Shown here piece by piece: positions 36,830 through 49,800 of a DNA stretch of 64,000 bases. Position numbers and translations under genes: made by a program. The DNA lies in contig NC_134018.1 in the NCBI RefSeq assembly GCF_040712315.1, positions 4,983,501 through 5,047,500 on the forward strand. The letters run 5' to 3'. The notes under the pieces were generated by a model. The model was given only the letters and a program-made list of their open reading frames with translations. It did no database searches and was not told the origin of the DNA. The stretch is from Castanea sativa. Taxonomy: Eukaryota; Streptophyta; Magnoliopsida; Fagales; Fagaceae. The number at the start of each line of letters is the position of its first letter. Position 1 is the stretch's first letter.

Positions 36830-37682
36830 AGCTTTTTTGCTACAACTACAATAAACAATGACAGAGAGATACTATGAAGTCCAAAGAATTGTAAAGAAAT
36901 AGTATTCAATCAGATAACGTGCATTAATTCTCAATACAACAGGCAGGGGTGGAACTACCATAGTACCCTTATGATAAGGTACATGTGAGAATGGACATAA
37001 GAGTGTGGCATCCGTTTTAGCTTTTAGCTTTTATTTTTATGTACAGTTTTTTAAAACTTCATTTTTTCCCTACATTTTTTTTTTTCACTTTTTCTAAGGT
37101 ACAAGTGTACTTTAGCACACTTTTAGCAATTTAAAAAAAAAAACTAAATAAGTTTGTATATTTTACGATATATAATATGATACGCTACAATGCATGATAC
37201 TGAAAAATAAAAAAATGGATTCATGATATGAATCATGCGTTGACAATTATGTGTATAATATAGTTCTACACATAATATTATTTCATAATATTACTATTCC
37301 AAGGTTACCACTAATATTATATAACACAAATAGATAAACCTAATAGATTTTCATGACATTTTGTTATACCATACTAAATTATCAATTCATAATCAAATAA
37401 TGTATAATTTTAATATCATTGTTACATAACATGTCATGAGTAAAGGAAATATAAAAACATTTTTAATGAAAAAAAAAGTGAGTAAAGTGGCCCCAAAAAA
37501 AAGCAAACGCATTTATAAAAAATAAAAAATAAAAAAGCTTTGTTTACATATTGACTAAAATCATCATATCAGTTGAAATTTATCAAAATGAATTGGAATA
37601 GAATTGGCAATCAGTTAATAATTTTCTCATTAATGTTTTTTAAAATACATGCACCATACAACTCAACTTACAAAATATCTTA
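36830..37682. other. 5' flank of copy C and spacer
   Basis: The first about 220 bp match the 5' flank of copy D and should hold the promoter. The rest is AT-rich with no feature. Confidence 0.4.
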
Positions 37683-37793
37683 CCACTGCACACTCTTGGT
37701 GTGGTGGTTACTCTACAAGTATAAATACTTATGAGGTGTGGAAGTCATGAGACGGGGTTCAAATCTCCAAGAGAAAGTTTCACATACAAATAC
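37683..37793 (+). mobile_element. SINE, copy 4 (tail truncated)
   Basis: Head CACTCTTGGTGTGGTGGTTA, then GGTTCAAATCTCCAAGAG. It stops after TTTCACATACAAATAC, so the TAGATTAGACTA body is missing. Confidence 0.7.
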
Positions 37794-37799
37794 AAAAGA

Positions 37800-39540
37800 A
37801 AGATGATTCAATTAATGTACTTTGGAATCAACTACATCTGATGTGAGAATGATGTTGTACATGTGAAAATGTGGCTTGAATTAAGCCTATTAGGCTAGCT
37901 ACAACCTAATATTTGTTTCAGTCTGGGCAATATTATATTAAAGTGCCGTTTTGGAATTTAATGATGTAATAAAATTTGCGGCCTATTTTGTCAAATCTGG
38001 CACCTATATATACATATTGTTTCGGTTAGATTGCTGTGTGAATGGTGAGTGTTGGGACAAATTTAGACCCTAGATTTATTTTAAAGCGGAATTAATTAAC
38101 TTTAACGAATTAATTGCTATGAATTTAAATTGATTTCAAGATTAATTACTACAGTGTAACATACACTATTTAGTAAAGGATTTTTTTTAAATGATATTTT
38201 TTTGATTATGACAGGTGATTTGGGGATTTTTTTTTTTCTCTGATTAGGTAGTTTGGGCCGGGATGGGTGTTTTTGTTGTGTTAAGTTTGGACTTTGGAGG
38301 GACCACGGGCCCAATGGTTGGGTCTAGTGATTAATTTCGTTTGGGTTATTTGGACCAGTTCAGTTATTATTGGGTTCATGGGACCAATCAAAAAAATTTG
38401 AGACGGTTAAATATTTTAGGCCCAGACTATAAATTATGAAAATTTCTATATACCTATTTTAGTGGGTCTTGGTCTACCCCATGTGCGCAGTTGAACGGAT
38501 GACATAGATAAGCGGATGTGGATTATTAATGTTGGTTCGAATTCGAAGTACTCTAAAGAAGTGAATTCTTAATCCGTATACTTGTAACCTTGTCTCTAGT
38601 GTGTTCTAATTAGTTCCGATGCTCAATTGGTATAACTTTTTATCGTGAAATAAGAGATTTGAATTTATATTATGCCTACATTAAAAATAAATCTATTAAA
38701 AAATAATTATCATGAAGTGTCATAAATTTTTAATTCAATTATATTTATTAAAATTTTTAAAAAAAATAGAAAAGAAAAAAGCTGGTCTCTTCCTCTCATC
38801 CCTTACATCATGGAATATGTCCTTCCATCAAACGAATTTGGGGTTAGGATCTTTGATTTCTAAATAGTAAGACAAAGTTTATATTGATAGGCTCTTAGAT
38901 CCGTTTTGTTTTATGTTTTCTCTTCAAATTTAAAAAAAAAAAAAAAAAAAAAATCATAAGTTGTACAATAAAGCCAAATTCATGTGGGTAAAGTGACATT
39001 TTTCGAACTATATGTAAATAGCGTAAAATCAACCCAAATTATAGGTGATTAAAGTATAATATATAAATAATTTAGACATAGACCTCTTCGTTTGGCCACC
39101 ATTATAGGGCAGAAAAAATTTGCAAGAGACAAAGTGGGATATTACGGAAATTTTTTTTCAACCCTATGCATTGCTAAGAAGTGAGGACTTTGCTTCTTAT
39201 GTGAAGAAGCTACCCTTGCAAGCATGGTATTCCTTTGAGTTGGACTTGAAATCAAGCATCTCATTCACTACTTAGTCTCAATTAATGACTTCAAAAGGAA
39301 AAAAAAAAAAAACCTTATTTTATTTTATTTTTGCTAATTAAAAAAAATACATAATACTAAATTTAAAAGATTTTGAAAAAGTAAAAAAATATAATAATCC
39401 ATAGCTTTGCTACAATGAAGAGAGAGAGAGAGAGAGATTAAGAATTTGTGAAGCAAATCATAGCTTGAGCCTTGAGCCTAATATTTGTTTCTTGCTGGAA
39501 ATATTAAAGTATGGACAAAGTTTTCTTCTAAATTGCTTTG
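37800..39540 (-). pseudogene. Decayed remnant of a fifth dehydrogenase unit
   Basis: Sequence at 37800-38170 matches the 5' flank of copy A (GTGCCGTTTTGGAATTTAAT; AAATTTGCGGCCTA). Parts of 38460-38860 and 39170-39190 resemble intron 1 of copy A (GGAATATGTCCTTCC, CATTGCTAAGAAGTG type). At 39398-39540 lies an altered start region: CCATAGCTTTGCTACAATGA, then AATTTGTGAAGCAAATCATA, as around the ATG of other copies. No exon survives, and the order is scrambled relative to an intact gene. Confidence 0.5.
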
Positions 39541-39737
39541 GAGGAATCATTTTTAATCAATTAGGTGACAATTTATAAGATTATTTATATGTTTTATTTA
39601 AATTAGCTTGTAACTCGTGTTTACACACAAAAATGTTCAATTGTAGTGGTACTAAATTACTAATGATATTAAGCATGGCTTATTAAATATATAATAATGA
39701 AAGAAATTAGGAAATATAGTGAACTTATATTTACATC

Positions 39738-39740
<3 letters not shown>

Positions 39741-39776
<36 letters not shown>
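39741..39776. repeat. (AAT)n microsatellite
   Basis: About 12 AAT trinucleotides. Confidence 0.95.
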
Positions 39777-40661
39777 TTTTTGAGAAATAATAAAATTTAT
39801 CTTTTATTTTTTGAGAAATAAGAAAATTATCATTTGGTTTCGCTACTTAGGTATTCTTACAATAACCCTTCTAATCAAATCAATAAAAATAGACTCTCAA
39901 CTTATTGGGTAAAACAAACTTAATTTTCTTGTTACATAGAATACAGAGGACACATTGTTTTTTATTGAACTGTTACAAAATAAATTTAATTGTTTTTATT
40001 GTACTGTTACAAAATAAAATTAATGGAGATAGAGTATTTGCTTTCCCAATTGGTCTCCGAAGAAAATAATAATGCTCTTAAATTCCTTTCTATTGGGCTT
40101 GTTCATGGAGATCGATGGCATCGTCAATACCCCACTTTGAATCTAATTATAATGGCAACAAACAATTATCGCAAGCCCTTAGCATTTAAGCTTCTTCAGC
40201 ATCCAAATAGAACAATTTTTCTTTAATTAAACAATAACCAATCTGAGAGTGTTTATCTACTCAATTGGTCTCCAATGAAAATTTTAATGCTCACAAATGC
40301 CTCTCCTTTGGGCTTGTTCACAGAGATTTATCGCATCATTGAAAATCCATTCTGAAAAATCGAAATGTACGTGAACAACAGCCAGTTAACATCAGCCCTT
40401 TTCACGTGAATTGCAGCACCTTAGGAACTAGGGAATCCAAATTAAATAAGAATTAACAACCAAATAAACAGATTCAATCCCTAAATGCTTAAGCTACATA
40501 TACAATTTATGTACTTGGAAGTGCTACCTATAAATTATTTTAACTATAAGATCTGCTAGTGAGAGGCACTCACTGCGTATGCCAATAATGGCTTCAAAAT
40601 CTCCCAAAGAAAGTGTCACCACAGCGTATGTTCCTAAAATTAAAAGCTATCATCAATGTTG
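39777..40661. other. Intergenic DNA
   Basis: No gene supported. A short imperfect duplication occurs (TTTATTGAACTGTTACAAAA and TTTATTGTACTGTTACAAAA, about 39960-40015). Confidence 0.4.
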
Positions 40662-40664
40662 TAA

Positions 40665-41289
40665 GAGCACCAGCATTGAATGGGCTAAACCCATTCTCTA
40701 TGCCAAATTATAAAGTATAATAGCATTGAGGCCCAAAACCCTTCTCCATTGAAAGTTGTACAATACCAGAATTGTAAAAAAAAATGCAATTGAGCTACAG
40801 TGCAATTCTAAATGTAGAATTGCACTGTAGCTCAATGGTATAAAAAAAAACTATTTTTAATTCGACTCTCTCCAATCATTTCTGCTCTCTCTACTCTTTT
40901 TCTTTCTATCTCTCTCTTTCTTTCTACTTTCTCTTCTTCATGGTCTATCTTCTTCAACGGCATGGAGGCAACGGCGTGGAGGCTCAATCAACTGCTGTGG
41001 TGGAGGCGTGGAGGTCGTGAGGTTGTTCATGGGTTTCCGGCGTGGGTTTGCGTGGGTTTGTTCATGGGTTTCCGGCGTTTGGGTCGGATTTAGGCCGGCG
41101 TTTGGGGGATTTGTTCCGATGGGTTTGTTGGGTTTGATGATAGATTTTGGTTTTTGATTTTGATTTTTGATTTTTGATTTTGATTTGGCTGGATGGGTTT
41201 GTTCATGGGTTTTGATCGGCGTGGGTGGTTGTGATCGGCGTTGGTATATGTGATCGGCATTGTGGTGGTTGTGATCGGCGTAGGTGGGT

Positions 41290-41331
<42 letters not shown>

Positions 41332-41587
41332 GGTTTGCTGGTATATGTGATCGGCATAGGTGGGTGAGAAATAAACTAACAGAAGATTAGGGAAGGAAGA
41401 TAAAATTGAGAAAAAACAAAAAAAGAAAAAAATATATTTTATTGTGAAAATATATCATTTTAATGAGTAGAATAGAAAAATAGAAGTTTTGATGTTGAGT
41501 GTATTGAAAAATGGTATTGTATAATTGATAAAGTGATTTTTTTATAGTAAAATAGGATAGAATTGAGAAAAATGAATGTGGATGCTC
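40665..41587. mobile_element. PIF/Harbinger-like non-autonomous element
   Basis: Left end GAGCACCAGCATT and right end AATGTGGATGCTC form inverted ends. Both are flanked by TAA (40662-40664 and 41588-41590), the target preferred by PIF/Harbinger transposons. The 923-bp interior contains a perfect hairpin (40790-40835), a C/T-rich tract, GT-rich minisatellite-like repeats (GGGTTTGTTCATGGGTTT) and a run of about 36 T. The long Lys- and Pro-rich minus-strand frame (40938-41357) is a product of these repeats, not a gene. Confidence 0.7.
40790..40835. repeat. Perfect 21-bp hairpin with 4-nt loop
   Basis: Arms 40790-40810 and 40815-40835 are exact reverse complements around AATG. The arm contains GAGCTACAGTGCAATTC. 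Transcription through it would give a stable stem, so it could feed small-RNA pathways; no evidence of expression. Confidence 0.85.
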
Positions 41588-41590
41588 TAA

Positions 41591-42398
41591 TAGACCAGTA
41601 TGCCAAAGCCGCATGGGCATATTTTGTAATGGACAAAACTTATGCATAGTACTTTAGGTGTTATTTCTTAAGTTTCTCTCTTAAGATTCTGTTAGTGGCT
41701 ATTTTACTTAAGAAATACATTTCCATCCATGAGAAAAAAAACCACATGATAGAATCTTAAGAGAAGAACCTAAGGAATAGCACCTAAGTACTGTATCTAA
41801 GTCTTGCTCTTTTGTAATTGTTCAATTAAAGAAAACTTGTAAGGCCTATTAATTTAACTTTGAGATTAAATTCTACTATTCACTAACACGTGCTATGCAC
41901 AGAAACCTACCTATGCGTGAAGTAAATTAAAATAAATTTATAAAATCTTAAATTAATTAAGTAACTACACTATTGTATGATTTACTCTTGAATGACTTCA
42001 ATTTGTGTTACAATTTTATGGAAAAGTCATTTCTTCAACGTGCAATGGCTTACAAAATTTTTTTTAGACGGTTTCAAATATTGTAAAAAAATAACTCAAA
42101 AATTTAGATATTAAAATTTCTTAAAGACCAAAAAATATAAGAAAATAATATAAGAAGAGCTCATACCTCTACTCGGATATAAAAAAATAAAAATAAATAT
42201 TGGGTTTTGCATTGCTTTTATAATATTCATGATTAACATCGCAAATTTGGAGATAAATTATCAACGTTTGAATTTGAGTTTAAGTTGGATTTGTTAAAGA
42301 GATAGAGTTTCACTCTTTGTTAAGTTTGGATTAAACAAAAATAATTTTGTTTAAAAAAATGATAATGATGAGTTTGAGTTTAAATTGGACTTGTTAAT
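41591..42398. other. Intergenic DNA
   Basis: AT-rich. No gene or clear element. A TTAAGATTCT/AGAATCTTAA inverted pair (about 41680 and 41752) is too short to call. Confidence 0.4.
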
Positions 42399-44487
42399 TT
42401 GTCAATTTAGTGAAGAGGTGGCTTTACGTACGTTACTTTGGGATCTCACATGAAGGACTTGAGATAAGGTACATGTAAATGTGGTGTGAGAGTGAAGTTG
42501 TATATGTGAAGATGTGGCTTCAATTAAACCATTAACTCGGTTAGCTTGAGCTTAATATTTGTTTTTGGCTGGAAATATTCAAGTAGGGACAAAGTTTGTT
42601 TATAAATTGATTTGGACTTTGGGGGAATTTTTTTTAACAAGGTATAAGACCATCCATATGTATTATTTAAATAAATTACATGATTAATTAAAAAAATTAT
42701 GTAACTAAAAGCAATTAATGCCAACCCAATTACTAGTTGAGTTAAGCGATAGCCTAAGAATCCAGGTGGAATTAGATCCCTAAATATTAAACAATAAGTA
42801 TATCTCTTTATATGTAAGTATTAATAAAGACTCAAATATTAGCCGACAAGTAAAAATTATTATCAAAGAAAATGAAGAGAGATATTAGAGATATTACAAA
42901 TTTTGATATGTCACCATTCACAAAAAAGTAATTTTGACATTCATTTATTATGTGATTGAAATATCACCAGTTATATTTGTGACATTAGTTTTGTAAGCAT
43001 TTTGTAGTAAAAAGTTGTAGTAAATTAACATTTAAAAAAAAAATGATAAAAAATATTTTTGTTGGATGTGCTACTCTCCGTTTGTTTTCTCCATGGAGTT
43101 TTAAAGTGTAAAAGTTCTTAATCTCCCATATGCTAATATATACACACACTACTCTCAACAAAAAATATTGAAATTAAAGACAAAAAAAAAAAAAAAAAAA
43201 AATTTCAATCTCAAACCTTAATTTTTAAAATTGTTTTTGGTGCAAATTGCTGAAAATTTTGTCACTCTCCACTCAAAGCATATAATAGAGTTTTTTTTTA
43301 AGCTTCTCTATAGCTGCTGCACTTCCAAACTTCTTCTCTGTTAAGCTTGAGTTCTGTTTGTTAAGTCCTTGTTTATGTTGGCTTATTTGCATTCCAAATT
43401 TATTTGTATTTTCTTCTCAATTTTCATGTATTTTGGGTTTATTTGTAATTGGGTAGAAGTACTTGAGCCTTGACCACTATTGCTTTGAAGAGAAGGTTGC
43501 ACTAATGAGATAGAATGTAGCCTGTGAGACGGACACATGGTAGAGAAAGGAACAACCTTTTTCAGTGCAGCTAATGAGCAACTCGCGACCAAGTCACGCC
43601 CGCAAGTTGCTTGAGAATAGATTCTAGTCTTGCATTGTTATCATTTAGCTAGTTCAATTCCAATCAACTCTACCCCCATTCCAATTAGCATGAGCTGGTG
43701 AGAAAATCCATAGAGATCTTTGAGAATTTGTTAGAGCATTATTGAGTTCATCCATTTGAGAGAGAGAACCTATGTTCCCTCAGTGAATCTTTACCATTCT
43801 TTTTTCTCTCTCACTTACCATTTCCAAGCCATAAGAGGAGATTTTCCAAACACTTCATATTACCTTTCATTGATCTTTGGTTGAGCGGTAGGTGTTGGGA
43901 ATCATTGGAGAGCAATACCACAATTCCAAGAGAACTAGGTGGCTTACTACTGGCCACTCAGCATGCGTACTCCGAAGACAAGGTGAAGAAACAGCTCAGC
44001 AAATTCAGTTGCAAAGAAGAGCATGGAGGACTCGAGTACTAGGCTAGCTTTAGGCTTGAAAGATCTATTGTAAATCTGTATTGCAACTATTCACTAGTGG
44101 AGGTTTGGTAGTGATGCCATAGAGAGATTTTGACCCAAGGGACTTCAATTTTTACTTTCAAAAACACATTCAATGTTTTCTTGTAGTTTGCATTTCTTTA
44201 CCTCTACTTTATTGATTTAGTTGTGTAAACACCCATTTTGCAATCTACATTTAACCTCATTTCATCACAACAATTATTTCACATCTTAGGGGTAAAACTA
44301 ATATTTTGACTGTTTGATTTCTAATTGTATTGCATGAAATAAATCTTAAAGTCACAATGATTAAAATCAAAGGTAATGAGCCTTAATCGGACAATTTGAT
44401 TGAAAGATATCATTAAATCAAGTTTTAACGATTAATGTGCACTTGCATGAATTAAGTCCCGACCACACGTGATTATGAATCCTTAAT

Positions 44488-44633
44488 TTTTTTTTTTAAT
44501 ACAAGATAAAAATTCTACTTTAGTCTAATTTAAGTATATGTGTGTGAAACTCCCTCTTGGAGACTTGAACTCCAACCCTTGCTCCACATCTTACAAGCAC
44601 TTATATTTGTGGAGTGACTACCGCACCAAGTGG
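44488..44633 (-). mobile_element. SINE, copy 5
   Basis: Ortholog, within the duplication, of the SINE at 33168-33316, in the same position and orientation, with its own point changes. Confidence 0.75.
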
Positions 44634-46398
44634 TGATAAACCCTTAATTTTAATTGTTCTAATTTTAGTCCAAATTAAATATAATAATGTCTTGTAACAC
44701 TATTGATTGACGATATGCTTTTTCATGGAATTGCATACATATAATTCAATCCCAGGACAAAGTATTAATTAATTACTAAACTTTGGATTTAATTAATATT
44801 AATATTACTTTATTTAATTGAATTAATTGGGAGTTAATTGGCCAAACTTAAGGGCCAAGGAATGTTTGAAATAGTATAAATAGCCCTTTCTTCTATCAAA
44901 GTAGTGAAAGATTCATTAAACTATGAAATATTACCCTTTTCAAGGTAAGAGAAGACGTCCACTTAGAGCAAAGCTAGCTTGCTAAGCAACCAAGGCAAGA
45001 GCGTGAAGTAGCTTTTCCCTAACCCAAGGTTCTGGCTAGGCGTCCTTCTTTGAAGTCTGAGGCATGTTGTTGAGAATAATTGAGCGTAAGCACCATTCAA
45101 ATACTTCAGGGCACAATATTTTGATCCAAAATGTAGCCTTCATCCAAGATGGCTCAGTCAAGTACATGTCTCCACTGCAGGTGCTATCCAAAATCGCCTT
45201 AGCACACCCTTTTGTTGTCTCAGCAACTGGCATCCAGTTAACTTGATCCTAACCAAGCATCACATGAAGAAAATGAAAAAAGATCCTTCTTAGTTTTAAG
45301 AAAATAAGAATAGAAGTGTACATACTACATAATAGATAAGTTGGGAAGTAGAAATTAGAAATAGTAGAGGTCATTACAAGTTTTTCTGCTTAATAGGGTA
45401 CAAAAAGGTTAGCACAATAGTTGTTAGGCCGAGGTGCTCAATTTGAGGTGACAATTTTTATCTATACTTGATAACCCACCCATACTCAAACTACTCATAT
45501 ACATATCTAGTACCCAGTGGGCCTCCAAACAACAATGACAAATTAAGTGTTTCAAATGGAGACATTCATGATTCAAATTATCTTTCCCCATTTGTATCTA
45601 CCAATTTAAGAGAAAAGAAAAGACATAGGTCAAAATCGAGTTGTGTACTTTGTCTATTTAAGGAGGTACAATTCTAAAGCATAAGGTTTTATAGCTAGCA
45701 CATCCACATGGTAGTTGGAAGTTTTTTATAAGTTCCAACAAGCTTTGGTTCTATTGGTACTGACTCGCAATAAAGGAGAGCTTTTTTTTTTCCACAATTA
45801 ACCTTATCCAAAACAAGTTGTTATTGAGGAAAACTCGTTTCTTAGGGAAAGTTTGTCATACTATTACCTAACTTGTTTCTTAGGGAAAGTTTTCCATACC
45901 ATTACAATTTTTAAAGATTTCAGACCCTCTTGGTATGGGTTAAACATCTCGATGCCTCTAATATAAATGCAACACACATTGGTAGGGTAAAGGATGAGCT
46001 AAGTTTGATAATTCACATTTCTAAAGCCTACCTCTGGTAGAAATTCTTGTGTCATTTCTGACTCAATCAATCCCGGAGTCACAATTGTAATTCCAATATC
46101 CTGTCCAAATTCAGTCCTCAATGTCTCACAAAAGGATATTTGTGCTGCTTTGCTTGCCTGAAACCATCACAGATTTACAAGCAATTGATGAGAAAGAAAA
46201 TGTGAGAGTAACACATACAAGGAGGTTTCTTACATTGTAGAAGCTCGATCCCGGAGTAGAAAGCCATTGTGCAGCTGAAGCAATTACAACAATCTTCCCT
46301 TTGCTTTTTCTCAAGTGTGGAACTGCATAATGGGTGCTATGCACTGATCCCCAGAAATTTATATCCAAAAAATTATAAAGTTGGAGGTAGTTAATGGG

Positions 46399-46798
46399 TG
46401 TTGAAGCTGAAATGAATGAAGTAAGTGTTGAAGCTGAAATGAATGAAGAAGCTGAAGCTGAAGTAAATGAAGTAATAGATAAACGACAGGACAAACAAAA
46501 CGACATCAGTGGAAGAAAGCCTAAGCATAAAACGGCAAACAAACAAAAGAAAGGGAAACGCACCGTTTAAATTAGTGGGAAGTTGGTTACATTAGATGCC
46601 AAGTGTCTCTATTTTATTGGTTGGAGATTTGAAGAAACGGTTATTGCTTTTGGCGCCAGTTTTCAGTCTCTGTTTTAGGTTCTGTATAAATAGCCTCTGT
46701 TAGTTGATTTATGTAATTAGATTTTATCACAATTTTCATTTTGAAGAAAATAACAGTTTTCTCTCAAAGCATTCTCTGTGTTTTCTTCTTATTTTACA
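46399..46798 (+). repeat. 5' LTR of the Copia element
   Basis: 400 bp. It begins with two tandem 27-bp units (TGTTGAAGCTGAAATGAATG...), carries a TATAAATA box and ends TTATTTTACA. Confidence 0.95.
46685..46692 (+). promoter_or_regulatory. TATA box in the 5' LTR
   Basis: TATAAATA about 110 bp before the LTR end, the right place to drive the element's RNA. The same box recurs in the 3' LTR at 51897-51904. Confidence 0.7.
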
Positions 46799-46810
46799 TA
46801 GTATCAGAGC
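46799..46810 (+). other. Primer-binding site of the Copia element
   Basis: TAGTATCAGAGC directly after the LTR. It differs at one base from the usual TGGTATCAGAGC match to initiator-Met tRNA. Confidence 0.8.
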
Positions 46811-46880
46811 AATTTTCTTTCACTTTCCTACCAACCAAACAGTTTTTTTTCTTTCTTTGAACTAAGTTTCTTGGCTTCCC

Positions 46881-49800
46881 ATGGCTTCAGACTCTTCGAG
46901 TGCACCATCTTCTTCGTCTACTCCAACTGCAAATGTAGTCATGGCAGATGAATATGCAAACAATCCTTATTTCTTACCAGCAAATGAGAATCCTGGTCTA
47001 ATTCTCACATCTCAACCTCTCATTGGCCCTGAGAATTACATGACTTGGGCGAGGTCTGTGTTTCTGGCTTTGAGTTCCAGGAACAAGTTTGGATTCGTCA
47101 ATGGTTCAATTTCAGAACCAGATCCAACTTCACCCTTATTCAACTCTTGGAATAGATGCAACACTACCATCCTTTCATGGCTGACCAATTTGCTTAGTCC
47201 TGATCTTAAAGCTAGTGTTATGTACATCAATTCTGCAAAAGATTTGTGGATTGATCTCAAGAACAGGCTATCTCAGGACAATACACCAAGATTGTTTGAG
47301 TTGCAAAAGGAGATTTCTCATTTGGTTGAAGGATCACTCTCGGTGAGTTCACATTTCACTAAATTCAAGACTTTATGGGATGAATTTGCTAATAATCAAC
47401 CTTTCACAGTTTGCACTTGTGCTTGTGTTTGTGGTTCTAAGTCATCTCAGTTAGATGCACAGCACAAAGAACATGTTTTTCGTTTTTTGATGGGCTTGAA
47501 TGACAGCTATGGAAACCTAATAGGGCAGATTTTGCTTCTTGAACCTTTTCCTTCTCTTAGTAAAGTGTGTTCTTTAGCTTTGCAAGAAGAGAAAAGAAGG
47601 AATCTGGGTAGCACTGCTAATATGGTTCAACAATTGGATGCTGTGGCAATGTATGTGAATAATAATAATAGGCCATTCAATGCAAATCAAGGTCAGAACA
47701 AAATTGGTGGGAAAGGAAAGAAAGAAAGACCTGTGTGTACTTATTGTGGTTTTACTGGACACATAGCAGATAAGTGCTACAAACTTCATGGGTACCCCCC
47801 TGGTTATAAGCCAAAAGGAGGTACCAAACCTATGGCTAATCAAGTTTCAGGAAATCTTGGTTTTGATTCCATAGCTCAGTCAAATGGTGTGGCTGCTGGG
47901 ATGCCTACTTTTGGTGTTCAATCTGATGGAATGTTTAAAAATTTGGTGAATGCTCCCATTAGTACTCAGTCTGGTTTTGGGAATGGTGCTGCTAGCTCAC
48001 CTTTTGGTTTTGCACATGGTGCTCCTGGTGGTTCTTTCATGCAGCAGAGTGCTTCTTATCAGCCTCAATGTCCCATATCCCAAGCTCAGTGTGAGCAATT
48101 GCTGAGTTTCTTGAAAGGGTATGCAGGTGTGGGTTCAGGTTTTGGCACTCCAACTAGTCATGTTGCATCTGTCATGACTTCCAATGCTGTTCCAACTTCA
48201 CCACAACTTCAATCATCTTTGCCTACCACTTCCAATTCCCCTCCCTTCTCTACTAGTTTTTCAGGTAACCCCTTTTGGATTCCACCCAATCTTTCACATT
48301 CTGTTTTTTCTGCTCAAGTAACTGATAGGACTGCTTACAAATCTGATTCTTGGATCATAGACACTGGTGCAACTGATCACATGGTGCACTCAGTAACTCA
48401 ATTCACTTCTATCACTTCCATAGTCAATACTTGTGTCTATTTGCCTAATGGGGAAGAAGCCTTAGTCACACATGTGGGCACTGTGCATCTCTCTTCTATG
48501 CTTGTTTTAACTGATGTTCTGTGTGTCCCATCTTTTGGTTTTAATCTGATTTCAGTGAGTAAGCTTACAAAATCCTTATTTTGTTGTCTTATATTCTTTG
48601 GTCATCATTGCTTTATTCAGGACCTTGCTCAATGGAGCATGATTGGTCAAGGTAGAGTGAGCAATGGCTTGTATCTGTTGAACTCAGCTAAGCAACAAAG
48701 TTCTTATGCTCTCACTGCTGCTACCAGTTCATCTTCAAATTTGTGGCACATTAGATTAGGTCATCCTTCATTTTCCAAACTTCAATTGTTGAAAAATATT
48801 GTAAATATTGACATTTCCAATAAAACTCCATGCTGTGAAGTTTGTCATTTTTCAAAACAGAAAAGGCTTCTCTTTTCCATTAGTACTCATGTATCTTCTA
48901 TTCCCTTTGAATTGATCCATTGTGATCTTTGGGGTCCCTTTTCTACTTGCACCATTGAAGGTTATAAGTATTTTTTGACCATTGTAGATGATTTTTCTAG
49001 ATGCACTTGGGTGTATTTGCTCAAACTGAAGTCTGATACTCAGTTTTTAATTCCTAGTTTTGCTAACATGGTTAAAACTCAATTTCATAGCAATATTAAG
49101 ACCATTAGAAGTGATAATGGTACTGAATTTTTCCTCAAAGATTTCTTTCAATCCAATGGCATTTTGCATCAACTTTCTTGTGTTGATACTCCTCAACAAA
49201 ATGCCATTGTTGAAAGGAAGCATCAACATATACTTAATGTTGCTAGGGCATTGAAATTTCAATCCCAAGTTCCTTTATGTTTTTGGGGTGACTGCATTCT
49301 AACTGCAGTTCACTTGATCAATAGGATTCCCTCCAAATCTTTAGGTAACAAGACTCCTTATGAACTTCTTTTTCATGTTCCACCTTCTTATGCTCATCTC
49401 AAAAATTTTGGTTGTTTGTGTTTTGTCTCCACTTCACCCACTCATAGACACAAATTTGCACCTAGGGCCAGAAAATGTGTTTTCTTAGGTTACCCTCATG
49501 GCATTAAAGGCTACAAAGTATTGGACCTTGACTCCAACTCTATTTTCATTTCCAGAGATATTGTGTTTTATGAGACAATATTTCCTTATGCTTCTAATCC
49601 TTCACCATCTACCTCATACTTGCATGATTTTGTGTTTCCTCATGTTTCTTCTCTATTTCCTTGTGATTCAGATTCTGTTCCCCTTCCTGCTTCTTCTCCT
49701 TCTTTTGATATTTCCATACCAGCTTCTTTAGCTTCTTCTCATTCCACTGATTCTGTTTCCTTAGAGCTTCCAGCCACCACTCCTTCTTTATCTGAACCTA

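Larger units (their letters stand above)
31088..37050. repeat. Segmental duplication, unit C
   Basis: About 6 kb that matches 42399-53780 (after removing the 5.6-kb Copia element) base for base over long stretches. Both units begin TTGTCAATTTAG, then GAAGAGGTGGCTTTACG, and run through the non-coding 31.2-33.9 kb, the whole dehydrogenase gene and about 200 bp of its 5' flank. The match fades near ACAGTTTTTTAAAACTT at the far end. Confidence 0.85.

Noticed and set aside
40938..41357. 139-codon Lys/Pro-rich minus-strand frame
   Set aside because: It is made by a T-run and GT-rich minisatellite inside the Harbinger-like element.
46126..46563. 145-codon minus-strand frame
   Set aside because: A chance fusion of dehydrogenase exon 4, intron sequence and the antisense of the Copia LTR.
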